Shown: positions 15,289 through 26,224, counted from the stretch's first letter. The stretch is DNA of 64,000 nucleotides from Lepidurus packardi (GCA_023053545.1 JAKZAN010000002.1:11156790-11220789), one strand, 5' to 3'. The notes: generated from the letters alone by a model not told the origin. Numbers and translations are program-made.

Positions 15289-15381
15289 GCTGCTCAACTG
15301 AGCAGGAAAACAGTTCAGAGTAAGACTTCTTAGCAAAAAGAACATTTTAAGAGCTAACAGTTTTCCCTAGAAAAAACTACC

Positions 15382-15869
15382 ATGAAATTGTTCTTGGTAT
15401 GTTGCAGCTAAATAAGTAATAACAATTTCCAAATTAAATGTTATTCTTTTTCTAGGCATTGTTCGTTTCGGCAGTGTTGGTGGCAGGAGTCTTCTCCGAA
15501 GATTTGGATGCTGAAGCTTCCAAAGGAAAGGGACGCGGCTATGGCGGCGGCGGATACGGCGGTGGTTACGGAGGCGGCTATGGAGGTGGCTATGGAGGCG
15601 GCTATGGAGGTGGTCATGGAGGTGGTTATGGAGGTGGCTACTCATCCGTTAGCTACCCAAGCTACTACACCAGCCACCATTACCCAACTTCTCATCACTA
15701 TTACCAGCCTTCTTATTCTTCCGGTAGCCAAGGATATGGCGGTCATGGAATTGGCGGAGGTTACGGTCACGGTATCAGCGGTGGCTCCTATGGTGGCGGA
15801 TATGGTGGCGGCCATGCAGTTAGCGGTGGTTATGGCGGTTATCGTCCTTCGTACACTTCTCACTATTAA
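15382..15869 (+). CDS. Secreted Gly/His/Tyr-rich peptide B
   Basis: Exons 15382-15396 and 15456-15869 encode 142 aa. A signal peptide (MKLFL joined to ALFVSAVLVAGVFS) is followed by EDLDAEASKGKGRG, which may be a short propiece ending in basic residues. Then come seven or so GGGY/GGGH units, the core VSYPSYYTSHHYPTSHHYY, a Ser-rich link and further GGGYG units ending TSHY. It differs from gene D by one GGGY unit, residue 3 (Leu for Phe) and one Ser/Thr change near the end, so the two are recent duplicates. It should be secreted; role unknown. Confidence 0.9.
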
Positions 15870-15941
15870 ACCAAAGAATATTATATAGACCTATCTTAAA
15901 GCTGCTGCTCCCTCAGACCATTTGTACCCGTAATGTTTTTA

Positions 15942-15947
15942 AATAAA
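15942..15947 (+). terminator. Poly(A) signal of peptide gene B
   Basis: AATAAA lies 73 bases after the stop; gene D has one at the equivalent place. Confidence 0.7.
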
Positions 15948-17791
15948 TTATCTCATCCAGTAAATTGCGAAAATTCACTGAACTTCTTTAGTTTTATGAC
16001 TCGTGTCAGAAACAAGAGCACCTAAAAAGACGAAAACCTCCTGCCATCTTGAAAATGTGCATTGTTTCTGCTTAGCGTAAAAAAACTTTAATGCGTGATA
16101 CAGTACAGCGTACTGAATTTACATGCAATTTATGTTTGAAAGAAGTAGAACAAAACAATGTTAAAGGGAGGACAGTTTCTAATTTTTGAATTTTCCTTTG
16201 CTTCTCGTAGGTAAGAAACTAATTTTTTTTAATTAAATAAGGCAAAAAATGTAAACATGAAACTATTACGCTCTCCCCACATTTGTCATTACTAACGTCT
16301 ATGTCGTGGAAATTTGCAAACAAAATTCCTATACTTTTTATACAAGACGTTTCCTTAGAAAATGCTGTTTTGTATACCAAACAGAGTAAGCTTAAAATCA
16401 GTATCGTAAGTTCATCGTATTTTTTTTATATAGATTCCCAGTTGTAGGGCCATCCATAGCAATATCCCTTAATTTTTGCCTCAGATCACAGGCAAAAGCA
16501 CTGAAAGACATGCTAATATATAACGCGAGCCCAAAGCCCACGGTATCGCAGATAGTCTAGCACACGTTGCGACACAACATAACCGGTTGTATGATCGCGA
16601 GAGAAGAAAGCATTTTCTTTTAAATTATCTTGGTTAAGCATCCAAATAACGCTTTTGGGTCTGATCGTTCCCCATTCACCGAATCCCTTGTGCGCCCGTT
16701 AGGTCGTTGGCTCTCCCTCCAATGCTAATTAATATAGAAAACCTGAAAATCAAAAACTAAAATTTTTAATAGTTTTATTGCACTACTAGAACACTGATTG
16801 CTCGGTTTGAACAATTGACAAAGGAATCCTTGCGCAATTACGCGTAACTTGTTTTTCTTGATTTTGCAATAAGTTTTCTGAAACTTTACTTCATTTCAAC
16901 AGTTATAGACAAAGAAATTTATAGACCTTATAGACAAAGAAATTTTCACACTTTCAAGCTCCATTGTACTTTGGGAATATTATATAAGTGGCCAAAATAC
17001 GTACCGTGAAGTTGGAAAAACCGGTACCTAAAACCGTATTACGTTCAAAGCACAGTATACAGATTTACACAGTAGGATAACAGGGGTATCTTCCAATGTT
17101 AAGGTTTTCCAACGACTTTCTCGGTCCCCAGAGTACATTCTGGTAAGAAGGCCATAATATCAAAGGGTACATTCTCAAACCTCTCAGAGCATTTCAGAAA
17201 AGGTCACGATGGTTTACAAAGCGCAATGCAGGTCGGGACTTACGACAGTCAAAAACTCCCGAGAGTACCCGAGAGAAAGGTCGAAAGTCACCCGTTTTGT
17301 GAATGTTTTGTTTCTCTTCTCGAACCCTTTTTCTGTAAGATTAGGAATGTCTACATGGTGGGTACATGGGTAATTGTGGAAATCCATACCTCATGTAAAT
17401 TTTCGTACCGACACAGCCCCTCGAGACCGATAAGGTTTTCGGAAAAACAACATTGGAAAATACCCCCTGTAATCCTACTGTATAAACCTTTATACGGTGG
17501 TTCAAAGCTTATTTACTAAAAATATGTATCGGACCTATTCTCAATTACATACACGCGTAATTTACAGGTAACAAGTACGCATGCTTCACAATGATCACAA
17601 CTTTTCTTTTCCGATAAAATTCCTTGTCAGGTTATGATTCCGGACTGTTGTTTTTGTTCCTCTGCTTTTCCTTTTCAGTTTCATGAGTGAAACGAAACTT
17701 GTGCGAAGTACTCGGCAGGTACAATCTAAGCAATATAGGACACGCGAACATAAGATTTCATAACCATTATAAAACCACGTTCCTCAAAAAG
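15948..17791. other. Spacer between peptide genes B and C
   Basis: No gene is supported. The left and middle parts match the spacer after gene D. The 8-mer TCCGGACT at 17639-17646 corresponds to the insertion site of the hAT element in the other copy, where it is still empty here. Confidence 0.6.
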
Positions 17792-17834
17792 TTTCACTTT
17801 CACTTCTTAGATAGGACTGACTTCAGTATAAATT
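17792..17834 (+). promoter_or_regulatory. Core promoter of peptide gene C
   Basis: TTTCACTTTCACTT at 17792-17805, then TATAAATT at 17827-17834 and GCAGTCC at 17858, shared with gene E. Confidence 0.75.
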
Positions 17835-17947
17835 GAAGCTCACAGTGTTTACAAACAGCAGTCCGATGCGAGCCTTCTTATAAGAATATCCGAGGAGCAT
17901 CAAACTGAACAGTGAATCAAACAGCAGTTAAGTTTTTAAAAATAACA

Positions 17948-18455
17948 ATGAAATTCATTTTGGTAAGTCAAAATTGTGTCAAGCTTCAGAAAGTGAACTT
18001 GTGGAGCATTTTCTATATTACTTTCATCATAGGCGTTACTCGTTTCGGTGATGCTGATGGGAGCAGTTTTCGCGGAAGACCTCGAGGCTCAAGCTTCCAA
18101 AGGCAAAGGACGAGGGATGGGGATGGGCTACGGAGGTGGCTACGGAGGAGGCTATGGAGGCGGCCACTATATCAGCTATCCGACCTACTATACCAGTTAT
18201 CATTATCCATCAGCTCACCACTACTACCCATCCAACTCTTATGGTGGCCATGGATCTAGCGGAGGATCTGGCCATGGTGGTTCTTACGGTGGCGGATATA
18301 GTCAAGGTGGCCATGGTATCGGGGGTGGTTCTTACGGAGGCGCATACGGCGGCGGCCATGGTATGGGTGGAGGCTCATACGGAGGTGGATATGGCCATGG
18401 TGGTCAAGGAGGCTATGGTCACGGAGGTGGTGGCGGTTATCGTTCATCTTATTAA
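17948..18455 (+). CDS. Secreted Gly/His/Tyr-rich peptide C
   Basis: Exons 17948-17962 and 18033-18455 encode 145 aa. A signal peptide (MKFIL joined to ALLVSVMLMGAVFA) precedes EDLEAQASKGKGRGMGMG. GGGY units, the core ISYPTYYTSYHYPSAHHYY, a Ser/Gly link (GGHGSSGGSGHGG) and a long GGGSYGGxYGGGHGMG array follow, ending YRSSY. Near-identical to gene E, which has one more repeat block. It shares the five-codon first exon and phase-0 intron of the family, so all five descend from one ancestor. Confidence 0.9.
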
Positions 18456-18543
18456 TCCTATTATTTGACTTAAACGAATATTTATTTATGAACCATATTT
18501 CGACCTTACACCGTCAAACTCTCTCTGTACTCGCAATTCCCTC

Positions 18544-18549
18544 AATAAA
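18544..18549 (+). terminator. Poly(A) signal of peptide gene C
   Basis: AATAAA lies 89 bases after the stop. The equivalent place in gene E reads CATAAA. Confidence 0.65.
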
Positions 18550-18984
18550 CTATTATCTTTTGTACAGTATACAAAAGATTAACAAAATATTCGAAGGCAA
18601 TAAAAAAGGAATGCAGTATTTGCCGCTTATTACAGTCACTGTTCAGTAGAACCAGCCACATTATAGAATCAAATGTTAACTGTTCGTTAGAAGCAGCCGC
18701 ATTACAGAATTAAATTTAAAGGACCCATTAAAACTGATAAAATTCATAGTATTTTAGTTCGATTATTTCGGTTATTAGAATTAAACTTTTGGATATTAGC
18801 GTCAATTTCAAAAGAATCTTCACATGTAGTAACGAAGCTACAGTAGTAATCGCTACATGGACTTTGCATATTGACCATTTACATTGTTTGTGCGTCGTTT
18901 CGACCAATCCTGTCATTTCCGGCTTACAGGGGAAATTCTTTCTAAATTATCCAGTCAATCAAATGAGTAGGTTATTCAACTGCA

Positions 18985-19750
18985 TGGGCAACGCAACACA
19001 AGGACGATCGACAAAAGTACTCCATGTACAAGACACAAGGACGCCGGGTCACGACAGAAGGACGCCAGGCCCATAATCTTTTAAGGGGCCAAGAGAATTT
19101 CGAGTTTAAAAAGTCTGCTCATCGGTTAACCGCCAATGAGTTTAGAAAGTGCTTAAGATGTATTAAAAAAATACATTACAGGGACTCCGGACCCCAACAG
19201 AACGACGCCTAGCCTAACCTAGTCTAAACTACAGCCTATTCCACCGAGAGGCTAACGTCTTAAGACGGACTAAGGAGTTTGCAAATTGAGGGGGTGTATC
19301 AACGGCCTTTCTCGGGTTCTAACTTTCAGGTATTCAAAGAAAGAAAGGGGTTGGGCTATGGCGAAGACGCTCTAACGAACATTTTACCTCGCTGAAATTA
19401 CACCTCCTTTGGCTCCGCCTTTTCTCTTTGAATGACGAAGAGTAGCCCCATAGAGGCACAGGCTTTGCATTTCTTAAGACCTTCGACGTTTAGACCATTT
19501 AGCCTCTGGTGGAAACAGGCCCTAACCCAACCTAGCCTAATCTAACCTTATGACGTATCTTTACGTGTTACGTGTTAAGCACTTCATAATCTTGTTGGCT
19601 CTTAGCCAATGAGCAGAGACCTGTTAAACTCGAAACTCAATTCGTCCCTTAAAGATTATGGACCTGGCGTCCTTCTATCGAGGCCCGGCGTCCTTGTTTC
19701 GGGTACACGGAGTTCTTTTCTCGAGTCGCCCTTGTATCGCATTTCCGCCT
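18985..19750. mobile_element. Long inverted-repeat (foldback) element between genes C and D
   Basis: About 18985-19165 is matched in inverted orientation by about 19565-19750. Shared blocks, read inward from either end, include ACAAGGACGCCGGG, AGAAGGACGCCAGG, CCATAATCTTT and TTTCGAGTTTA. The arms are about 180 bp with scattered mismatches and small gaps. The roughly 400-bp middle holds CCTAACCTA-type stretches (19203-19235, 19518-19550) and no open frame of note. It looks like a non-autonomous DNA element. Exact ends and target duplication could not be fixed by eye. Confidence 0.75.
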
Positions 19751-20277
19751 CAACCGTTCCTAGCAAAAATACTAGATTGACACCACCACAAAGCCTACGA
19801 CATCAGCGATCGAAAAGTAATAGCTACTCCTTACTCTTCTATGCAAGCTCTTACCTAATCCGATTTTTTGCATTCTTCAAATGCATGTAGTGTGAAGGTC
19901 AGATAAACCTGTCATCAAACACAAACACTTTCCTGTTTTTCAATACTTCGTAATCGACACTTTCAATTACAATAAACGCAAAACTTATAAGTTAGTATTG
20001 CATCATTAATGGAACGACAATCGAAGAAATATCCATCAATCCTATGATACATAAACGATTTATGTGCGTCTGACCATGACCACACCTGGATTCTAACTTC
20101 AAGACAATTTTGCTTGCACAATAAAGCTCCGGTTCGTACGGAGCGATTTTCCAGCTTTCTGCCGGATTTAGAGTGTATTGTGACAGGTGCATGAATGCCG
20201 AGTATGGGCTTGGCTAAAAGATGGGACTATGCGGACATGCGTTTCGTGAAAACATTGACCACCTTCTGGCACACACA

Positions 20278-20332
20278 TTTTCGCTTTCACTTTTGGGCCT
20301 TCCAACATCGTTACCTGTCTTTGGTATAAATA
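20278..20332 (+). promoter_or_regulatory. Core promoter of peptide gene D
   Basis: TTTTCGCTTTCACTTTT at 20278-20294 and TATAAATA at 20325-20332. One base differs from the gene B block (CG for CA), which still leaves GAAANNGAAA on the minus strand. Confidence 0.75.
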
Positions 20333-20425
20333 GCTGCTCAACGGAGTACGAAAGCAGTCTAGAGCAAGACTTCTTAGCAAAAAGAACATTTTAAGAGCTA
20401 ACAGTTTTCCCTAGAAAAAACTACC

Positions 20426-20901
20426 ATGAAATTTTTCTTGGTAAGTTGCAGCTAAATAAGTAGTAATAATTTAGAAATTAACTTTTATTATTTTTCTAGG
20501 CATTGTTCGTTTCAGCGGTGTTAGTGGCAGGAGTCTTCTCCGAAGATTTGGATGCTGAAGCTTCCAAAGGAAAGGGACGCGGATATGGCGGCGGCGGATA
20601 CGGTGGTGGTTACGGAGGTGGATATGGAGGCGGTTATGGAGGTGGTCATGGAGGTGGTTATGGAGGTGGCTACTCATCCGTTAGCTACCCAAGCTACTAC
20701 ACCAGCCACCATTACCCAACTTCTCATCACTATTACCAGCCTTCTTATTCTTCCGGTAGCCAAGGATATGGCGGTCATGGAATTGGCGGAGGTTACGGTC
20801 ACGGTATCAGCGGTGGCTCCTATGGTGGCGGATATGGTGGCGGCCATGCAGTTAGCGGTGGTTATGGCGGTTATCGTCCCACTTACACTTCTCACTATTA
20901 A
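20426..20901 (+). CDS. Secreted Gly/His/Tyr-rich peptide D
   Basis: Exons 20426-20440 and 20500-20901 encode 138 aa. It has the layout of gene B: signal peptide ending VFS, EDLDAEASKGKGRG, GGGY/GGGH units, core VSYPSYYTSHHYPTSHHYY, Ser-rich link, GGGYG units, end TSHY. It is one four-residue unit shorter than B. The reading frame is intact and the promoter is kept, so it is probably expressed. Role unknown. Confidence 0.9.
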
Positions 20902-20974
20902 ACCAAAGAATATTATATAGACCTACCTTAAAGCTGCTGCTCCCTCAGACCATTTTGTACCCGTAATATTTTTA

Positions 20975-20980
20975 AATAAA
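20975..20980 (+). terminator. Poly(A) signal of peptide gene D
   Basis: AATAAA lies 74 bases after the stop. Confidence 0.7.
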
Positions 20981-21905
20981 GTATTTCATCTAGTTTATTG
21001 CGAAAACTCACTTAACTTCTTTTTATTATATGAATCGTGTCAAGAACACCTGATAACACACAAACCTTCTGCCATCTAGAAAACGTGCGTTGCTTCATAA
21101 AAACGTAAAAAAGCACAAAAAAGTAATTATTAAATTTACATGTAAATTTTGTTTTTAATAAGTAGAACAAAACAATGTTAAGGGGAGGACAGTTTCTAAT
21201 TTTCCGATTTGTATTTGCTTCTCGTAGGTAAAGATCAGATCATGTTACTATAGATCTATAAATGTTACTATAGATGTTACTATCAGATCATGGGCAACAT
21301 GTTACTATAGAATGCGAGCCAAAAGCCCAAGTCATCGCAGCTATTCTAGCACACGTTGCGTCGAAGAATGACCGGTTGTATGATCGCGGGAGGGAAAAAC
21401 AATTATCTTGCTTAAGCATTTAAAATAACGCTTTTGGGGCTGATCTTTCCCCAATCGCTCAATTTCTTATGCGCCCGTAAGGTCGTTGGTTCTACCTCCA
21501 ATGCTACAAATAGCATACAAAATCTGAAAATCAAAAACTAAAACTTTGAGTAGTTTCTGCACTATTAAAACATTGGCTACTCGCTAAATAAAAACAAAGG
21601 GCATCCTTGCGCAATTACGCTTGTTTTCCTTGAGTTTTCAAGAAGTTTTTTGAAACTTTACTCTTACTTTACTCAACAGTTCAAGACTTAGACATAGAAA
21701 CTGTCGAACTTTCAAGCTACAGTGTGTACTTTGCGAAGATTTATCAATGGCCAAAATATATATCGTGAAATTAAAGAAACGGGTCCACAAAATTGGATTA
21801 CGTTCACACTTTCTTTCCTATGAATACTTAGCTGGCATATTTTCAACTTCGTACACATAATTTACGGCAACAAAGACGCGCCTTTGCGGGTAGTGATTCC
21901 GGATT
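20981..21905. other. Spacer after gene D up to the hAT element
   Basis: It matches the spacer after gene B, with gaps. GTTACTATAGAT-type short repeats occur at about 21245-21310. No gene is supported. Confidence 0.55.
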
Positions 21906-24343
21906 CAGTGCCGGAATTCGGAACCATGGGCCCCAAGGCAGTTAACAGAGTCGGGGCCCCATTTTGGCACGTAGCAAACAAAAAGAAATAGACTTTATTT
22001 TTATTTATTCAACCTACTTTGACTTAAAAAAAAAGGCAAGCAGACTTAAAAATGAAATACGCAAGTACCAACTATACTTTAACATTATAATTTGTACATC
22101 TACATATAATTACAAGATTAGGTTAGGTTAACTCCTGGCATACCTGTTCCTTCTGGTTCTCCTGATTCCCACAGAAGGTAAGTAGCTACCTCCAAGTACC
22201 GGAGTATCAACTTAACAGATTAAAGTTGCAAATGTTGTCGACTGCGAAGGATGATGTAAGGCAGGGATGAAGTAGAGAGCACACTTAACACCACGAAGAT
22301 CCGATTGGTAAAGTTTCGAAGATAATGTTAATGTTTTCGAAGATAACACTCAATTGGTTGGTAATGTTTAACTATAAACTCACTACTAGCTTATACAACA
22401 TAGCTGGAAAAAAGCACCTCTACACTGATTGCTTGCTAATGAGCAACTGACGTTATAGGGGTTTTTCAGTGTGCACATCCGTTCAACGGCAACAAACTTG
22501 TGGACTCGTTCCCTTGAACCTGTCCGGACACGTTTTGGTGTTATACGAAAAATGCTAATTTCACGATTTATGTCAGAAAGCTTACATGAGACTTTTTCTG
22601 GCTTTAACCAACGGGACTAGGCATGACAATATCAAAGTTTCTAAGGAATTAAGAATAGTTACAAGATAAAATATAAAAGTTAATAATCTGTGCTTGAATT
22701 TTTTTTATGAACTTTGATGAATTTTTATGAATTTTATACTCTTTAACGCTTTGGTCAGAGAGTCTAATTTCTTTTTATGTTTTAATAGGGTTTGAAAAAA
22801 ACACATGCATCTATGTTGGTATATATGTGGATTCCACATTCCAGCACAACATTTTACTCAAGATTTTTAACGTTTCTACGAGTTGATATGATTCAGATGA
22901 TCCCACGAAAAATATACAAAGTATTCTGGTTATGTATTTTTCAAAAATTTTTCCAATCGAGCCCAATGGCGAACAAGGTACATGTACACAAACTCAAAAC
23001 CGTGCTTGATTTGAAATACAACGAGATGCCTTTCTCTCTCTCCTTTCTTTAAGGACCATGCAACATAACTATTTTTCTTGGTCCTTGAATCAATGGATTA
23101 GCAGAAAGTTAAAAAAAAGAACACACCAAAACTCAAATGGAGAAAATTGAAAAAGGAGAAACAGAAACGCAATTGACTTCGAACAGGCAAAAAAACATTG
23201 ATTTGAGCAATTAGACGTTACGGAGTGTTGTTCTCTTCCTGAGATTCAAATTGAACATGGCTGAACTTTTCAGCTCCTCTTCTTCATCTTCAGCCAATTT
23301 GGCAGCTGCCATGTGCTCCTGGAGGCGGAGCTTCTGCGAGTGCATTTCCTTTACCACGCCTTCTACGTATAAATCCAACGGACGGTTTTTTAATACTTCT
23401 TGCAATCCATCTTTATCCTTGACGATCTGCTCAATCAGCATCCGGACATCACGACGAAAGGCCTCGATGTTGTTACCCGCATCTAGATCACGCGTTACCT
23501 CAAAAAACCATAAAATACTACCCAATATGGCATAAACAGGCTGCTGGGGCCAACCCAAACTCTCCAAACCAGGCATTCCCACCGTCAAGGACAACAATTG
23601 CAAGACATTATCAGTTGCTTGAAGTATCTTCGCTTAATTGACATGGAGGAACTCTAACACTGAGCCTAAATAATACAAAACAGTATGAAACCAAACTAAT
23701 AATAAAATAATAATAAATAATATATTCAGATTAAACCTTTGCATCTTTCAGGTTGTCACGGCACGGCAACACAATATTCCACTACTATCTATTCCCCAAA
23801 CTAGTACTATCCCTGCCGTATACGATTCAAAGCAGCGGAAAAAGTATCACGGTAAGCCTTTCAAATAAACAGTGAGAATACTGGTAACTACAAAAAATAA
23901 AACATAAATCAAAGCGCATATGTTATTCTCAAACTTAGAAACAAGACACATAAACAAGACTGATTAACGTAGCAAAGGCGTGGTTAAGCTGCGCTTTGCT
24001 AAAAAGCCGTTTTTAATCCCCTTCTGTCTTTCAACGACGTCTTGCCAAGTGAAGCTAAATATAATGGCTCTGAGCATAAATTTCGAAAACTTGGAACGAC
24101 AGCTTGGAACGACACTGTACAACTCAAAGGCAAGCGCGAATGATGAAAAGCGGAGGTGGGGCTAAAACACATAACTTTGTTAACATCTCCAAAATGATCT
24201 CAAGTTGCTTTACATATTATTACATACATTATTATTTCGTATGGAAAAGTTGACATGTTCTTTTCTTTGTCTTGTGCCTTCTATGTATACCACTTCGGAC
24301 CCTAGGAAGCTGCCTAATTTGCCTAGGCGGAAATACGGCACTG
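21906..24343. mobile_element. Non-autonomous hAT-type DNA transposon
   Basis: The left end reads CAGTGCCGGAATTC and the right end, read inward, CAGTGCCGTATTTC, fitting the hAT terminal rule YARNG. It is flanked by an 8-bp target duplication, TCCGGATT (21898-21905) and TCTGGATT (24344-24351), with one mismatch; 8 bp is the hAT length. The paralogous site near gene C (17639-17646) has a single copy and no insertion. At 2438 bp it is mid-sized. I see no hAT transposase or its C-terminal dimerisation motif, so it should depend on another element. It contains a protein-like minus-strand exon at 23211-23633. Confidence 0.82.
23211..23633 (-). pseudogene. Protein-coding exon fragment inside the hAT element
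   Basis: A 140-codon frame runs from just after an in-frame TAA (23634-23636) to a stop at 23211. It reads as ordinary globular protein: KILQATDNVLQLLSLTVG, then WPQQPVYAILGSILWFFE, a helical part with EAFRRDVRMLIEQIVKDKDG, and a coiled, acidic end (AKLAEDEEEELKSS) closing in LRKRTTLRNV. The frame continues upstream of the TAA as SVLEFLHVN for at least 9 codons, suggesting a once longer frame. Alternatively the TAA is part of an AATTAAG splice acceptor and this is a last exon. I do not recognise the family; it does not resemble a hAT transposase. A captured host gene fragment is my reading. Confidence 0.4.
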
Positions 24344-24497
24344 TCTGGATTGTTGTTTTTCCCCCCTCCTTTTCCTTTTCGATTTCATAAGTGAAACGTA
24401 ACTTGTGCGAAGTACTGGGGCAGGTCCAATCTAAGCAATATAGGACAACACGAACATAAATTTCATAACCGTTCTGACCACCTTCTTCCTCAAAAAG

Positions 24498-24540
24498 TTT
24501 CACTTTCACTTCTTAGATAAGACAGATTGCAATATAAATA
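24498..24540 (+). promoter_or_regulatory. Core promoter of peptide gene E
   Basis: TTTCACTTTCACTT at 24498-24511 and TATAAATA at 24533-24540. The hAT element ends about 155 bp upstream of this block, so the proximal promoter is intact but more distal sequence was separated from it. Confidence 0.75.
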
Positions 24541-24652
24541 GCTGCTCACGGTGTTTACAGACAGCAGTCCAATGTGAGCCTTCTTATAAGAATCTCAGAG
24601 GAGCCTCAAACTGAACAGTGAATCAAACGCAGTAAAGTTTTAAAAAATAACA

Positions 24653-25192
24653 ATGAAATTCATTTTGGTAAGTCAAAATTTGTCAAGGTTCAGAAAGCGA
24701 ACTTGTGAAACATTTTCTATATTATTTTCATCATAGGCGTTGCTCGTTTCGGTGATGCTGATGGGAGCAGTTTTCGCGGAAGACCTCGAGGCTCAAGCTT
24801 CCAAAGGCAAAGGACGCGGGATGGGGATGGGCTACGGAGGTGGCTATGGAGGAGGCTATGGAGGCGGCCACTATATCAGCTATCCGACCTACTATACCAG
24901 TTATCACTATCCATCAGCTCACCACTACTATCCATCCAACTCTTATGGTGGCCATGGATCTAGCGGAGGATCTGGCCATGGTGGTTCTTACGGTGGCGGA
25001 TATGGTCAAGGTGGCCATGGTATGGGAGGTGGTTCTTACGGAGGCGCATACGGAGGCGGTCATGGTATGGGTGGAGGCGCATACGGAGGCGGCCATGGTA
25101 TGGGTGGAGGCTCATACGGAGGTGGATATGGCCATGGTGGTCAAGGAGGCTATGGTCACGGAGGTGGTGGCGGTTATCGTTCATCTTATTAA
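24653..25192 (+). CDS. Secreted Gly/His/Tyr-rich peptide E
   Basis: Exons 24653-24667 and 24737-25192 encode 156 aa, the longest of the five. It matches gene C through the signal peptide, KGKGRGMGMG and the ISYPTYYTSYHYPSAHHYY core. In the C-terminal array it has an extra 11-residue block of the type GGGAYGGGHGM. No AATAAA is seen at the position used by gene C (CATAAA at 25281 instead); AATAAA occurs further on at 25356-25361. Confidence 0.9.
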
Positions 25193-25345
25193 TCATATTA
25201 TCTGACTTAAACGAATATTTATTTATGAACCATATTTCCATCTTACACCGTCAAACTCTCTATGTACTCGCAATGTCCTCCATAAACTATTATCTTTTGT
25301 ACAGTATACACAAAACTACACAAATTAACAAAGTATTCCAAGGTA

Positions 25346-26224
25346 TTTTTTTTTTAATAAATACAAAATTATCCTGATATTCGACAACGCGGAATCTCTG
25401 ACTTCCCTGTATGTCGTAAATGATTTGCCAGCCGGTGTCAGATATTTATCGGTATTGCACAAAAGTGATAAAAAACTGAATAAAAAATGGGTAGCTCTTA
25501 CGCCCATTAGAACTAGCTGATGTCAAGTTTAAATTTTCGACCTTTCAAAAATTCATGAGAAATAACTTCAGAAAAATGTCAGGTAACACGAAGGCTAAAT
25601 CTGTATGTATTGGTTAGAAATTCTAGAACTTTCGATCTTAATTTCTATGAGAAAACCTTTTTTCGATAGGTTCGTAAAAAATTAAGAATACTTGCTGTCG
25701 ATTGCCAGCTCAATATACAATTCTAGAGAAGAATTCAGAGAATGTTTGTTTACGGTAACGTTTACGGAAGGTTTACGGAAATCGTTGCACGATTCCTAAC
25801 ATAAAATATATTAAAGGGATTTAGATTATATTTCCGTAAACCTAAACTGGTTACAAGGCCATTTGTCTATATCTGTCTAAGTGCAACGAGTATTTCTTTA
25901 ATGCACGTATTTCGCAAGACAAATGTAAATCCTTTACGCCGAACTGAGGAGAAAAAATGTACAACAGGAAAGGAAATCTATAAAGAAATTCGAATTCAAG
26001 TTTTAATGTTCTGATACATTACACATAGTCGTACATCCTGAAACGCATATTTTCCCAAAATTTTACGCAGAGGTAAAAATCAGTAACTAATTGGAGGATA
26101 TGCAACTTGCTGATATGTAAGATTCTTGGTCAAACCGTTAGCACTTTGAATGAACTCAGTAATTGTCATCGGAGATAAAAAGCAAGGATACAGTGACACG
26201 CCAAGCTGCGCACTGCGCAAACGC
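25346..26224. other. Spacer between gene E and the first receptor gene
   Basis: Convergent region holding the 3' ends of gene E and of receptor 1. A short direct repeat of GTTTACGG occurs at about 25750-25785. No gene is supported. Confidence 0.5.

Larger units (their letters stand above)
14845..18595 (+). repeat. Segmental duplication, copy 1 (genes B and C)
   Basis: By eye this segment matches 19876-25345 in the same order: the upstream block (GTAGTGCGAAGG...), gene B with D, the spacer blocks after each (GTAGAACAAAACAATGTTAA, CTAGCACACGTTGCG, CCGGTTGTATGATCGCG), and gene C with E. Roughly 17055-17525 has no match in copy 2, and copy 2 has an extra 2.4-kb insertion. Confidence 0.8.
19876..25345 (+). 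repeat. Segmental duplication, copy 2 (genes D and E)
   Basis: Same order of genes and spacer blocks as 14845-18595. It is longer mainly because of the 2.44-kb hAT insertion at 21906-24343. Similarity fades past the E poly(A) region. Confidence 0.8.
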
